Part shown: piece after piece, positions 27,403 through 35,325 of the stretch
Layout: every line of letters begins with the position of its first letter
How positions within the stretch are numbered: position 1 is the stretch's first letter
Assembly (NCBI RefSeq): GCF_900109045.1
Contig: NZ_FNYL01000015.1
Coordinates: forward strand, 182,212 to 246,211
Origin: Dyadobacter sp. SG02
GTDB lineage: Bacteria > Bacteroidota > Bacteroidia > Cytophagales > Spirosomataceae
Reading direction: 5' to 3'
DNA length: 64,000 bases
Translations under genes and position numbers: made by a program
The notes under the pieces: model-generated
Seen by the model: the letters and a program-made list of their open reading frames with translations, nothing else
The model's database searches: none
Told to the model about the DNA's origin: nothing

Positions 27403-28488
27403 TCAGAGGTCACACGAGCCTCCCGAGATCACGATTTCAGTACCGAATACTTCATAAGTAGCTCCGATCGTCTGGCAGATAATATCCAGCTTGCGGAACA
27501 TCGGCATATCCCCCAGCGGGGCCGTCAGGTTGCACGACGCGAATGCCGCATTATCATGGCGGATGGTCACACCATAAGCTGTTTCAATGGTATGGAGCAC
27601 CGCATTCACGGAGGTATTGGTAAAATCAAACTCCTTCGGCTCGCCGGTACCGCCCACCTGGACCGGCTGGGCTACAAGGCTTTTCGCAAATACATGGGCC
27701 TGAGCGTCGAACACCACCTGCTGGTTGGGCGTCAGGAAAACCGGCTCTTCTGCCCTTCCTTTCTTGCCAGCCGCAAACACTTTCACCTTCCCCGAACTCA
27801 CCGCTACCCGGCTCTTGACATTCCCCGTATTCGACGACACCCGGAAACTGGTACCTACCACTTGCACCACAATCCGGCCCGCATACACAATGAATGGTTT
27901 GGAAGGATTTTTCGCTACATCGAAATAGCCCTCGCCATCGAGGTAAACAACCCGTTCGCTGTCGGAAAAGCCGGAATAACTGAGCTTGCTGCCGGGCTTT
28001 AACAGCACCGTGGAGCCATCTGCGAGGGTGATCGTCTGTTCTTTTTGGGTTGTATTAATCTTTTCATCCAGTGAAACCGGTGCCACTGCCACCTGGTCAC
28101 GGTACACTAACGGTTCCTCTCTAAACGTCGTGTAAAAAGTCCAGGCCAGCCCGCCTATGATGAGTATCGCCGCCGCCGCCAGCCACCAGCGGTACAATGG
28201 CCTTGCCGGGCGTTGGTCGTCGGTATCAGTAACATCCTGCGTGGCTTCCCCGACATGCTGCCAAATCCGCTCGCGGACATTCGGAGCGGGCATTTCCTGC
28301 AAGCTGTTCAGCGAGGCCCACAGCGACCGCGCCAGCGTCAGTTCACCCGACTTTTCAGGATGCCGCATTTTGAAATCTTCCCAGAAAACCGCCTCCTCCC
28401 GCCCGTCGGAAGCGACCCAGCGGCGGAAACGTTCGTCCCGAAGAAAGTCTTCTGCATTATAGTCCCCATAATTTTTCGACATCTCCAT
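27403..28488 (-). CDS. FecR-family anti-sigma factor (PUL 2)
   Basis: The 361-residue protein starts at ATG 28488 or ATG 28482. It has a cytoplasmic part with several tryptophans, one membrane helix (about residues 105-125, WWLAAAAILIIGGLAWTF) and a FecR domain (LADGSTVLLKPGSKLSYSG, YLDGEGYFDVAKNPSKPF). A DUF4974 C-terminal domain follows (FTNTSVNAVLHTIETAYG). It should hold the ECF sigma factor encoded just upstream on the same strand and respond to the STN domain of SusC-2. Confidence 0.93.
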   Translation of the reverse strand: MEMSKNYGDYNAEDFLRDERFRRWVASDGREEAVFWEDFKMRHPEKSGELTLARSLWASLNSLQEMPAPNVRERIWQHVGEATQDVTDTDDQRPARPLYRWWLAAAAILIIGGLAWTFYTTFREEPLVYRDQVAVAPVSLDEKINTTQKEQTITLADGSTVLLKPGSKLSYSGFSDSERVVYLDGEGYFDVAKNPSKPFIVYAGRIVVQVVGTSFRVSSNTGNVKSRVAVSSGKVKVFAAGKKGRAEEPVFLTPNQQVVFDAQAHVFAKSLVAQPVQVGGTGEPKEFDFTNTSVNAVLHTIETAYGVTIRHDNAAFASCNLTAPLGDMPMFRKLDIICQTIGATYEVFGTEIVISGGSCDL

Positions 28489-28595
28489 TTTGCATTATAT
28501 ATATACAAAGGAGGCTTTATCCCGGTTGACCCAAAGAATTTTAATATTTTTTTCAAAAAAGCTGATAAATAGCCTTAAAAGGCCGAATTGACGGA

Positions 28596-29171
28596 TTAAT
28601 GCCAGATAAAAGCCAATGCCAGCTTGAAAACCGTGTAGAAAAGCCGCGAATGCTTGCGGAGCAAAGTGAGGGAATTGTGCAGGGTATTGCGGACGGTTTT
28701 ATCCGAAACCTCCATGATGACGGCGATCTCGCTGATGCTGAAATTCTCGTAATACCGCAGCGTGATCGCTTCGAGCTGGCGTTTGGGAAGGCTTTGGAGT
28801 ACCGTTACAAGCTTTATTGTCAGCTCTTTTTCGTCATAATGCATTGGCTCATCCTCGGGCTGGTCATAATCATGCAGAAACGCATCCAGCTCTACCTTTG
28901 GAAAAACCTTCTCTTTTTCGGTAATGCGGTAAATGTCCCGGCGAAGACTGCGGAAGAGGTAAAATTTGATATTATCCACCGGCGACACATTGGCGTGGCC
29001 CCGCCAGAGATTGATAAAAAGGTCCTGAATAGCATCCTCCACGCGGGTTTCATCGGCAATGAAGCGCTTGCCATATGCATACAAAGCATCGAAATGCAAC
29101 GCATAAATGGTTGCAAAAGCCTCCTTGTCGCCCGACCGAAAGGCATTCCATATGTCAGTATCCCGTTGCAA
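28596..29171 (-). CDS. ECF RNA polymerase sigma factor (PUL 2)
   Basis: The 191-residue protein has region 2 (FATIYALHFDALYAYGKRF, then VEDAIQDLFINLWR) and region 4 (RQLEAITLRYYENFSISEI, SDKTVRNTLHNSLTLLRK). It is co-directional with the downstream fecR, separated by about 107 bp. In PUL 1 the sigma and fecR genes are instead divergent. It probably activates the susC-2/susD-2/GH28/GH115 unit. Confidence 0.92.
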   Translation of the reverse strand: MQRDTDIWNAFRSGDKEAFATIYALHFDALYAYGKRFIADETRVEDAIQDLFINLWRGHANVSPVDNIKFYLFRSLRRDIYRITEKEKVFPKVELDAFLHDYDQPEDEPMHYDEKELTIKLVTVLQSLPKRQLEAITLRYYENFSISEIAVIMEVSDKTVRNTLHNSLTLLRKHSRLFYTVFKLALAFIWH

Positions 29172-29213
29172 ATTGAATTCCGCTAGCAGAGAGTTTGACG
29201 GTCAAAAGGAGGT

Positions 29214-29360
29214 TTAGCCCTTAACTACTATATTTTTTCTATCAATTTTTATAAACCGATATTTCAGCAAAGGCAGTTCCCTACCCGCCATTTCCCTATC
29301 GCCGCCAATCACCTGGTCGAAAGTGTCGACCGCTACATCGACGATGTGGTCGGCTGTCAA
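29214..29360 (-). pseudogene. possible small ORF or gene remnant upstream of the ECF sigma gene
   Basis: A 48-codon frame begins at a TTG overlapping the stop of the dehydratase gene and ends 43 bp before the sigma gene. The part nearest the dehydratase gene (29270-29356) has coding-like composition, and a frame on the opposite strand is also open there. I recognise no family in either frame. The rest is AT-rich and may hold the sigma promoter. It may be the remains of a deleted gene. Confidence 0.2.
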
Positions 29361-30586
29361 ACGCGGTACTTGTTCAGCACCACCTCATTCAGCCGATGCC
29401 CCAGCCCCGGCGCATCCGGCACGCGGATGAAACCGTTTTCGAACCGCTCAATGGGCGATAGCAACTCGGCGCGCCAGGGGACTTCGCCGTAGGCATATTC
29501 GAGGATGGAAAAGTTGGGGATCGAGGCGCATACCTGCACGCTGGCGGCTGTGGAGACGGGGCCGCTCGGGTTATGGGGAGCGATGGCGATGTTGCCTGCG
29601 GTTTCTGCGAGTGCGGCAATGAAGCGCAGTTCCTGAATGCCACCGCAATGCTTCACGTCGGGCATGATTACGTCGAGGGCCCGGGTGGCGATGAGCTCCG
29701 CGAAACCTTGCCGGCCGAAAATCGATTCACCGGCCGCGGAAGGTTGTTTGGTGGCATCGGTAATGGCGCGGGTTTCGGCGGGGAATTTCTGCGGGTCGAC
29801 GGGCTCTTCAAACCAATATAAGTTGGATTTTTCCAAACGTTTCGCCGTGGAGATGGCCAGTTCCTGGTTCAAATGGCTGTGCACGTCGATCAGCAGGTCG
29901 GTATCCGGTCCGATCGTCTGCCTGACGGCTTCGATGCAGCTCACCGCATAATCGATATCGGAAGCAATCTGCTTTTCGTCCGATGATTTCAAGGGTTTCA
30001 TATCGTCAAATGGCGCGAGTTTCACGGCTTTGAAACCGCTTTTCAATGCATTTTCCGCATTCGCCTGAAATGCGCTGATGAGCCGGCGGCCATTCGCGTC
30101 GCGTTCGTTGGTGGCGCGGTTGATATTGGCATACACCTTCAATTCATTGCGCAGCTTTCCGCCCAGCAGCTCGTACACCGGCACACCCAAGGCCTTTCCT
30201 TTCAAATCCCAAAGTGCATGTTCAATGGCGCTGAATGCCGTAATGGCGATCTTCCCTCTCGCAAAGGCCTTCTGAAAACCACGCTGCCGGTACTGTTCCA
30301 CCGCAAATGGCGACTCTCCCTTCACCAGTTGGAACAAACTGTTGAGCTCCGTCCGCAGCTGGCTTCCCCCATCCTTCACCGCCGCCGAAAACCCGTGCGA
30401 CGCCTCCCCGAGCCCGGTTAGGCCCTTATTGGTTCTAAGTTCAACAAAATGCCAGTTGCCCCGCTGATTGACTTTCACTTCATGAATACGAATATCGGTA
30501 ACGAGGAGCTTGGTTTCGGCCAGCGGGATGTCAAGCGATAATGCGGGAAGTAGGGCGGCGTTTTTCAGGAAATTTCTGCGGAACAT
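29357..30586 (-). CDS. mandelate racemase/enolase-superfamily sugar-acid dehydratase (DgoD-like)
   Basis: The 409-residue protein has a short Tat-like or signal-anchor start (MFRRNFLKNAALLPALSL), an N-terminal capping domain and an enolase-type barrel. Metal ligands fit D234 (IDVHSH), E260 (WFEEP) and E287 (AGES). H236 and H338 (APHNPSGP) take the places of the two catalytic histidines of galactonate dehydratase, with matching spacing. Substrate is probably a hexonate or other sugar acid derived from the uronic or sulfated glycan handled by the neighbouring genes. It is the last gene of the sulfatase transcript, 74 bp after sulfatase 1. Confidence 0.87.
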   Translation of the reverse strand: MFRRNFLKNAALLPALSLDIPLAETKLLVTDIRIHEVKVNQRGNWHFVELRTNKGLTGLGEASHGFSAAVKDGGSQLRTELNSLFQLVKGESPFAVEQYRQRGFQKAFARGKIAITAFSAIEHALWDLKGKALGVPVYELLGGKLRNELKVYANINRATNERDANGRRLISAFQANAENALKSGFKAVKLAPFDDMKPLKSSDEKQIASDIDYAVSCIEAVRQTIGPDTDLLIDVHSHLNQELAISTAKRLEKSNLYWFEEPVDPQKFPAETRAITDATKQPSAAGESIFGRQGFAELIATRALDVIMPDVKHCGGIQELRFIAALAETAGNIAIAPHNPSGPVSTAASVQVCASIPNFSILEYAYGEVPWRAELLSPIERFENGFIRVPDAPGLGHRLNEVVLNKYRV

Positions 30587-30660
30587 GGGGGCATTGGGGG
30601 TTATGGTGAACGGTTTGGGGGATTTTGACGGTGGTCAATGGTCAGCGCGCGGCGCGCGCC

Positions 30661-32145
30661 TCACGGAATCGCCTCCTTCACCGGCCGCTTGTACCTCCCC
30701 TTCTCATCCACCGGCTTCGCGTCGGCGTAGTCGGGGTTGATGTAGCCGGTGGCTTTTTCCTGCTTGCTCAGCTCGCCGAGTAGTTGTTTTTTTAGCTTTT
30801 CGCCGTTGGCCGATTGGTACAGGTTCGTCGTTTCTGTCGGGTCTTTGGAGAGATCGTACAGCTCCGACCAGCCTTCTTCACCGGGATATTGGATCAGTTT
30901 GCCGGTTTCCGTGCGGATGGCCTTGATTGTCGGGGTGTTGTATGGGGTTTCGTAAAAGTATTCGTACAGGAACGACGTCCGCCAGCCTTTGGTTTTGTCT
31001 TCGATCAGCGGCACCCAGCTTTTACCCTGGAAAGACGCGGGCGCGGGAACGCCTGCCAGATCGAGCAACGTCGGGGCGTTGTCCAGGTTCAGCACCATCT
31101 GGTCTATCTTTTTGCCTTTGGGAAAACGGGCGGGATAGCGTACCAGCAGCGGAATGCGGATCGATTCCTCGTAAGCAGCGCGCTTATCGCCCAGGCCATG
31201 CTCGCCAAAGAAAAAGCCGTTGTCACTTGAAAAAATGACGACCGTATTCTGGTCCAGTTTCAGCGAATCAAGTACTTGCAGGACACGGCCGACATTCTCG
31301 TCCACGCCTTTGATCGCCCCGAAATAGTTGCGGATTTTCTGGTCATTGTTTTCTGTCCAGGAAGCGCTGTTTGCAGCGTTCTGTCCCGCATTGGCATTTT
31401 GCGCTCCATTGGCATTGGGCCTGCGCGGCGTTTCGATCTGGTCTTTGTAAGGAGATGTCAGGCTCTCCGTGACTGGTTTCGTCAGTTTTACATGCGCGAA
31501 AGTATCCTTATGCCGCACCGGTGGCTGGAACGGGCCGTGTCCGGATTTAAATGCCAGCGTCACGAGGAATGTCTCGCTTTTGTGCTGCTTGATATATTCA
31601 ATGGCATTCGTGGTCGAAACATCGTCCACCCAGCCTTTACTGGGCTGGGGCTTACCATTAATTTCAATAGGACAGTCAAAATACTGCCCCTGACCGACGA
31701 AACTCGCCGAGTAATCGAAGCCCGGCCGTTTGCCGCTTTCCTTACCCATATGCCATTTGCCGAAGAACGCCGTGGTGTAGCCCGCCTTGTGCAGCTCTGT
31801 GGCATACGTAACAGTCGTATCCGACAACCCGGTGTGGTTGTTGGCAATGCCATTCAAATGATTATAACGCCCATTCAGCATTGTCGACCGGCTTGGCGAG
31901 CATAGCGAATTGATCACAAACGCATTCCGGAACCGCACGCCTTCGTTGGCAAGGCGGTCGAGATTGGGCGTCGTGAACCACGGGAACCGCGCCTTATCGC
32001 CTTGCTCCTGCTGGACGACACTCAATGCATCAAAGCGCTGATCATCAGTATAAATGAGGATAATGTTGGGTTTGGAAGTCAGCTTGGGCTGCTGCGCAAA
32101 CGTGGCGGCGGTGAGAAGCAGGAGGTTTGTCAGTAGGGATTTCAT
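30661..32145 (-). CDS. sulfatase 1 (alkaline phosphatase superfamily, type S1)
   Basis: The 494-residue protein has a signal peptide ending TFAQQ. The sulfatase fold starts PNIILIYTDDQ, and the formylglycine motif CSPSR has C82 as the residue to be oxidised. Metal ligands D34/D35 and the later SSDNGFFFGEHG motif (Asp-Asn metal site) are present, as is GHGPF. It resembles choline/iduronate/glucosamine-type S1 sulfatases, but the substrate cannot be fixed. It overlaps the stop/start of sulfatase 2 by one base, so the genes are translationally coupled. Confidence 0.92.
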   Translation of the reverse strand: MKSLLTNLLLLTAATFAQQPKLTSKPNIILIYTDDQRFDALSVVQQEQGDKARFPWFTTPNLDRLANEGVRFRNAFVINSLCSPSRSTMLNGRYNHLNGIANNHTGLSDTTVTYATELHKAGYTTAFFGKWHMGKESGKRPGFDYSASFVGQGQYFDCPIEINGKPQPSKGWVDDVSTTNAIEYIKQHKSETFLVTLAFKSGHGPFQPPVRHKDTFAHVKLTKPVTESLTSPYKDQIETPRRPNANGAQNANAGQNAANSASWTENNDQKIRNYFGAIKGVDENVGRVLQVLDSLKLDQNTVVIFSSDNGFFFGEHGLGDKRAAYEESIRIPLLVRYPARFPKGKKIDQMVLNLDNAPTLLDLAGVPAPASFQGKSWVPLIEDKTKGWRTSFLYEYFYETPYNTPTIKAIRTETGKLIQYPGEEGWSELYDLSKDPTETTNLYQSANGEKLKKQLLGELSKQEKATGYINPDYADAKPVDEKGRYKRPVKEAIP

Positions 32146-33566
32146 TAGTTTTCGGGCGCTATCGGTAATGGTAAATAATCACGGTTCACTATCATCCATT
32201 CCTGTAAACGGGCTTTCAGATCGTGCTCGACGGTGGCGACTTCGGCTTTGCCGGAGAGGTTGTTGGTCTCGTCCGGATCGGCTTCGAGGTCGTAGATTTC
32301 GAACATTTTGCGGCGGTCGGCGAAGAGGAGCTTGTCGTATTTCTCATCGAGTTTGCCTTCGGCGTGCTGCTGTTTCAATTCTAGCCAGAAAGGCTGACCG
32401 GCGAAGTCAACCGGGTGGTAGGGAATCTGCCAGATCGCATTGTAGATCAGCTTGTATTTTTTGTTGAAAATGGTCCTGCCGAGGTCGAAATTGGAAGAAT
32501 TCGTGGGTAACCCCTGCCCGTGTGCCCCGCGGACGGCAAAAATGTACTCGTGGCCACCTTGCTGTGGATCGGCGAATGCGGGCGTGAGGCTTTTGCCGGT
32601 AATATCTTTGGGAACCGGCAGCCCAGCGACAGAGAGGAACGTCGGAGCAATGTCGATACCCGACACGAGGGCATTACTAACCGCCCCGCCTTTGATCAAA
32701 CCAGGATGACGGATAATAAGCGGCACGTGAATGCCCAGATCGTATAATGTACCCTTGCCGCGCAGCAATGCGCCTCCATTATCGCCGATAAACACAATGA
32801 GCGTGTTCTCTTCCAAACCGCGCTTTTTCAAATCCTCCAAAACCCGGCCCACGTCGCTGTCGAGTCGCTGGATTTCGCCGAGATAAGAAGCAAAATCGGC
32901 ACGCACTCCCTTGGTATCTGGCCAATGTGCCGGCAATGTGAGCGTTTGCGGATCGGGTTCGAAGTTTTTGGCATTAAAAATCCGGTGCGGATCGCTGTAA
33001 CCGACCTGCACGAAGAATGGCTTGTTTTTGGGAGCCTTATCCAGAAACTCGGTGTATTGCTGGAAAATACTGTCGCGGTTGCCGGTCACATTCAGGTAAT
33101 CGACGCGGTTTTTGAATGTTTCCAAGCCATATTTTTCCAAAACGGTCACTGTTTCGGGCACGCGGCGGTTGCCGTCGAGGTGAAAGTTCCGGCCCAGAAT
33201 GCCGGTGTGGTAACCTCCCTTCCGCAGCAATTCCGGATAGGAAGTTACCGAGGCATCCAGCGGGGCCGAGAAGCGGGTCATTTGCACATCGAGCGTATTC
33301 CGCCCGGTCATGATCGCCGCGCGCGAAAGCACGCATTGCGGCGCGGTAGTATATGCCCGCGTGAAGCGGATACCCTCCCGTGCGAGCCGGTCGATATTGG
33401 GTGTCTTGATCTGCGGATACCCGTAACTGCTCAAAAACGGGGCGCTGTGGTCATCGGAGACGATGAGGACGATATTGGGGGGCTGGGGGGCCTTCTTTTT
33501 CTGAGCATAGGAAGGCCCGAATATCACGGTAACAAGCAAAGAGGCAAGGACTACTTTTTTGATCAT
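32145..33566 (-). CDS. sulfatase 2 with non-canonical formylglycine motif
   Basis: The 473-residue protein has a signal peptide ending in SYAQ, PNIVLIVSDDH with metal ligands D38/D39, and the later IGDNGG metal motif. The formylglycine motif reads CVLSR (C78), with leucine where proline or alanine is expected in C-x-P/A-x-R. The rest of the fold (ALVSGIDIAPTFLSVAG) is intact and the gene shows no decay. The C-terminal region (KMFEIYDLEADPDETNNL) is typical of heparan N-sulfatase-like S1 proteins. It sits between sulfatases 1 and 3, with one overlapping base and a 4-bp gap. Confidence 0.9.
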   Translation of the reverse strand: MIKKVVLASLLVTVIFGPSYAQKKKAPQPPNIVLIVSDDHSAPFLSSYGYPQIKTPNIDRLAREGIRFTRAYTTAPQCVLSRAAIMTGRNTLDVQMTRFSAPLDASVTSYPELLRKGGYHTGILGRNFHLDGNRRVPETVTVLEKYGLETFKNRVDYLNVTGNRDSIFQQYTEFLDKAPKNKPFFVQVGYSDPHRIFNAKNFEPDPQTLTLPAHWPDTKGVRADFASYLGEIQRLDSDVGRVLEDLKKRGLEENTLIVFIGDNGGALLRGKGTLYDLGIHVPLIIRHPGLIKGGAVSNALVSGIDIAPTFLSVAGLPVPKDITGKSLTPAFADPQQGGHEYIFAVRGAHGQGLPTNSSNFDLGRTIFNKKYKLIYNAIWQIPYHPVDFAGQPFWLELKQQHAEGKLDEKYDKLLFADRRKMFEIYDLEADPDETNNLSGKAEVATVEHDLKARLQEWMIVNRDYLPLPIAPEN

Positions 33567-33570
33567 ATTT

Positions 33571-35325
33571 CTATTTATTTATCGAAACTTCCACATAATA
33601 CGGCCCCGTCACCCCTCCCTGCCCTTCAAACCACGACTCCACGAGGTAGTCCCCTTTTTTTAACCACACGTTATGGATCGTGACAGCATTGCTATCTCCC
33701 TTCGCAACGGCGCTCCGCTGCACGTGGCCTACCCGCACGAGGCTTCTTGTGCCTTTCGCGATGGGCGCGGTGTGAATGGAGCGAAGGTTGTAATAACCGT
33801 CCTGCGCAATGGTGATATTCCAGTAGCCCGTCGCTTTGTCGGAGAGCCAGGCGCCCATATTGGTTCCGTTGGCGTCCTGACGCGTGAGGACGGACACCGG
33901 TTCGTGTGGCGAGCCGACGATAATGTGTCTGGGTGTCAGGTTGGGACTGTTTGAAATATCGGTAAAGACGCTGTCCAGTCCTTTTTTTAATTGCTTGGCC
34001 AATGCGGGTTGCGATTGCACAAGGTTGTTTTGTTCAAAAGGGTCTTTGTCCACATCGAACAAACCGAATGTGTTCAGGTCATCGCCGTCGGCATTGAATG
34101 CGACCAGTTTGAAATTATTCCTGTAAAAGGCCGCATTGCGGTAAGGTTCCGGCCAGCCGCGGTTCCAGGCATTGTAAAAAGTACGCGGCGTAGGTGCCAG
34201 CTTGCCCTGGATAGTTTTCAATGCGGACCGGCCATCCGTTTTCAGATTTGCTGGCAAAGGGACTTTCGCCGCTTCCAGCAAGGTTGGCAACACGTCGATG
34301 TGGGCCGTTAATGCATTCACTTCTTTGTTGGCTTCAAAAAGCCCTGCGCCCGAAATCAGAAATGGCACGCGGGTGCCGCCTTCCCAGGCGCTTCCCTTTA
34401 ACCCGCGGAAACCGGCGTTGAAGCGCAGTTGCTGGTTGCCATTGTCGGTGAGAAAGATAACGATCGTGTTTTCTTCCAAACCCTGCTTTTTGAGTTCCGA
34501 GAGAATGCGGCCGACATTGTCGTCGATGTTCGTCGCCATTCCGTACACTTTGCGGGCATCGGCCTTGTCCTTATCGGTCATTTTCGCCCAGGCTTTGCCC
34601 TGCTGCCGGTCGGTTTCGGTGTCAAATGCGAGGTCTTTGTACATATCCTCATACTTTTTGGGCAGTTGCAGCGGGGTATGCGGTGCATTGTAGGACACAT
34701 ACAAAAAGAAGGGTGCAGAGCGCTTTTCGCGCAGGAATTCAACGGCCTGGTCGGTAAAAACGTCCGAACAATAGCCCTGTCGCTGCACTTTCCGGTCGTT
34801 TTCGGCCAGGGTTGTATTGAAATAGCTGCTGTCGGTGCGGATGAAGTTTTCGTAAAAATCCCCCGGCTGCCCTACCCCGCCACCGCCATGGATCAGGCTA
34901 TATTGAAATCCCTGGTCGGAAGGCCTGAACGGATAGTTATCGCCTAAATGCCATTTACCTACAATGCCCGTTTTATAACCATTTTTCGAAAGGATTTCGG
35001 CCAATGTCGTTTCCTCCGCGGCCATGATCGCACCGCCGTTGTAGGTGTCGTGCACGCCCGTGCGCTGGTGATAGCGGCCCGTGAGCAGGCTCGCACGCGT
35101 GGGCGCACATACGGGAGAGTTATGGAAGTTGGTCAACCGCGTGGAACGTGCCGCGAGCTGGTCGATATTCGGCGTTTTCACGTGCGGATTGCCGGTGAAG
35201 CCAAAATCGCCGTAGCCCTGGTCGTCGGTCATGATGAGGAGGATGTTGGGGCGTTGACCATGGACGATCGACGATGGACCGTAGATGGTTATCAGTACCA
35301 GGAATGTGATGAGCCGTTGCTTCAT
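33571..35325 (-). CDS. sulfatase 3 (arylsulfatase type) with C-terminal extension
   Basis: The 584-residue protein has PNILLIMTDDQGYGDFG, the formylglycine motif CAPTR (C73) and LTDNGNQQLRF. About 110 extra residues after the sulfatase fold (from about residue 470, GYWNITIAQDGYYNLRSI) form a beta-rich appendix. The signal peptide is unusual: its c-region IYGPSSIVHGQ is encoded by a GTCCA-type repeat also seen near the GH115 gene. The stop overlaps no gene, and the start overlaps the end of sulfatase 4 by 4 bp, indicating an operon. Confidence 0.92.
   Translation of the reverse strand: MKQRLITFLVLITIYGPSSIVHGQRPNILLIMTDDQGYGDFGFTGNPHVKTPNIDQLAARSTRLTNFHNSPVCAPTRASLLTGRYHQRTGVHDTYNGGAIMAAEETTLAEILSKNGYKTGIVGKWHLGDNYPFRPSDQGFQYSLIHGGGGVGQPGDFYENFIRTDSSYFNTTLAENDRKVQRQGYCSDVFTDQAVEFLREKRSAPFFLYVSYNAPHTPLQLPKKYEDMYKDLAFDTETDRQQGKAWAKMTDKDKADARKVYGMATNIDDNVGRILSELKKQGLEENTIVIFLTDNGNQQLRFNAGFRGLKGSAWEGGTRVPFLISGAGLFEANKEVNALTAHIDVLPTLLEAAKVPLPANLKTDGRSALKTIQGKLAPTPRTFYNAWNRGWPEPYRNAAFYRNNFKLVAFNADGDDLNTFGLFDVDKDPFEQNNLVQSQPALAKQLKKGLDSVFTDISNSPNLTPRHIIVGSPHEPVSVLTRQDANGTNMGAWLSDKATGYWNITIAQDGYYNLRSIHTAPIAKGTRSLVRVGHVQRSAVAKGDSNAVTIHNVWLKKGDYLVESWFEGQGGVTGPYYVEVSINK
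35253..35290. repeat. GTCCA-type short repeat encoding part of the sulfatase 3 signal peptide
   Basis: The stretch contains TTGACCATGGAC, GATCGACGATGGACC and GTAGATGG, a dense run of units related to the repeat at 17573-17611. It falls in the codons for the signal-peptide c-region of sulfatase 3. Confidence 0.55.
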
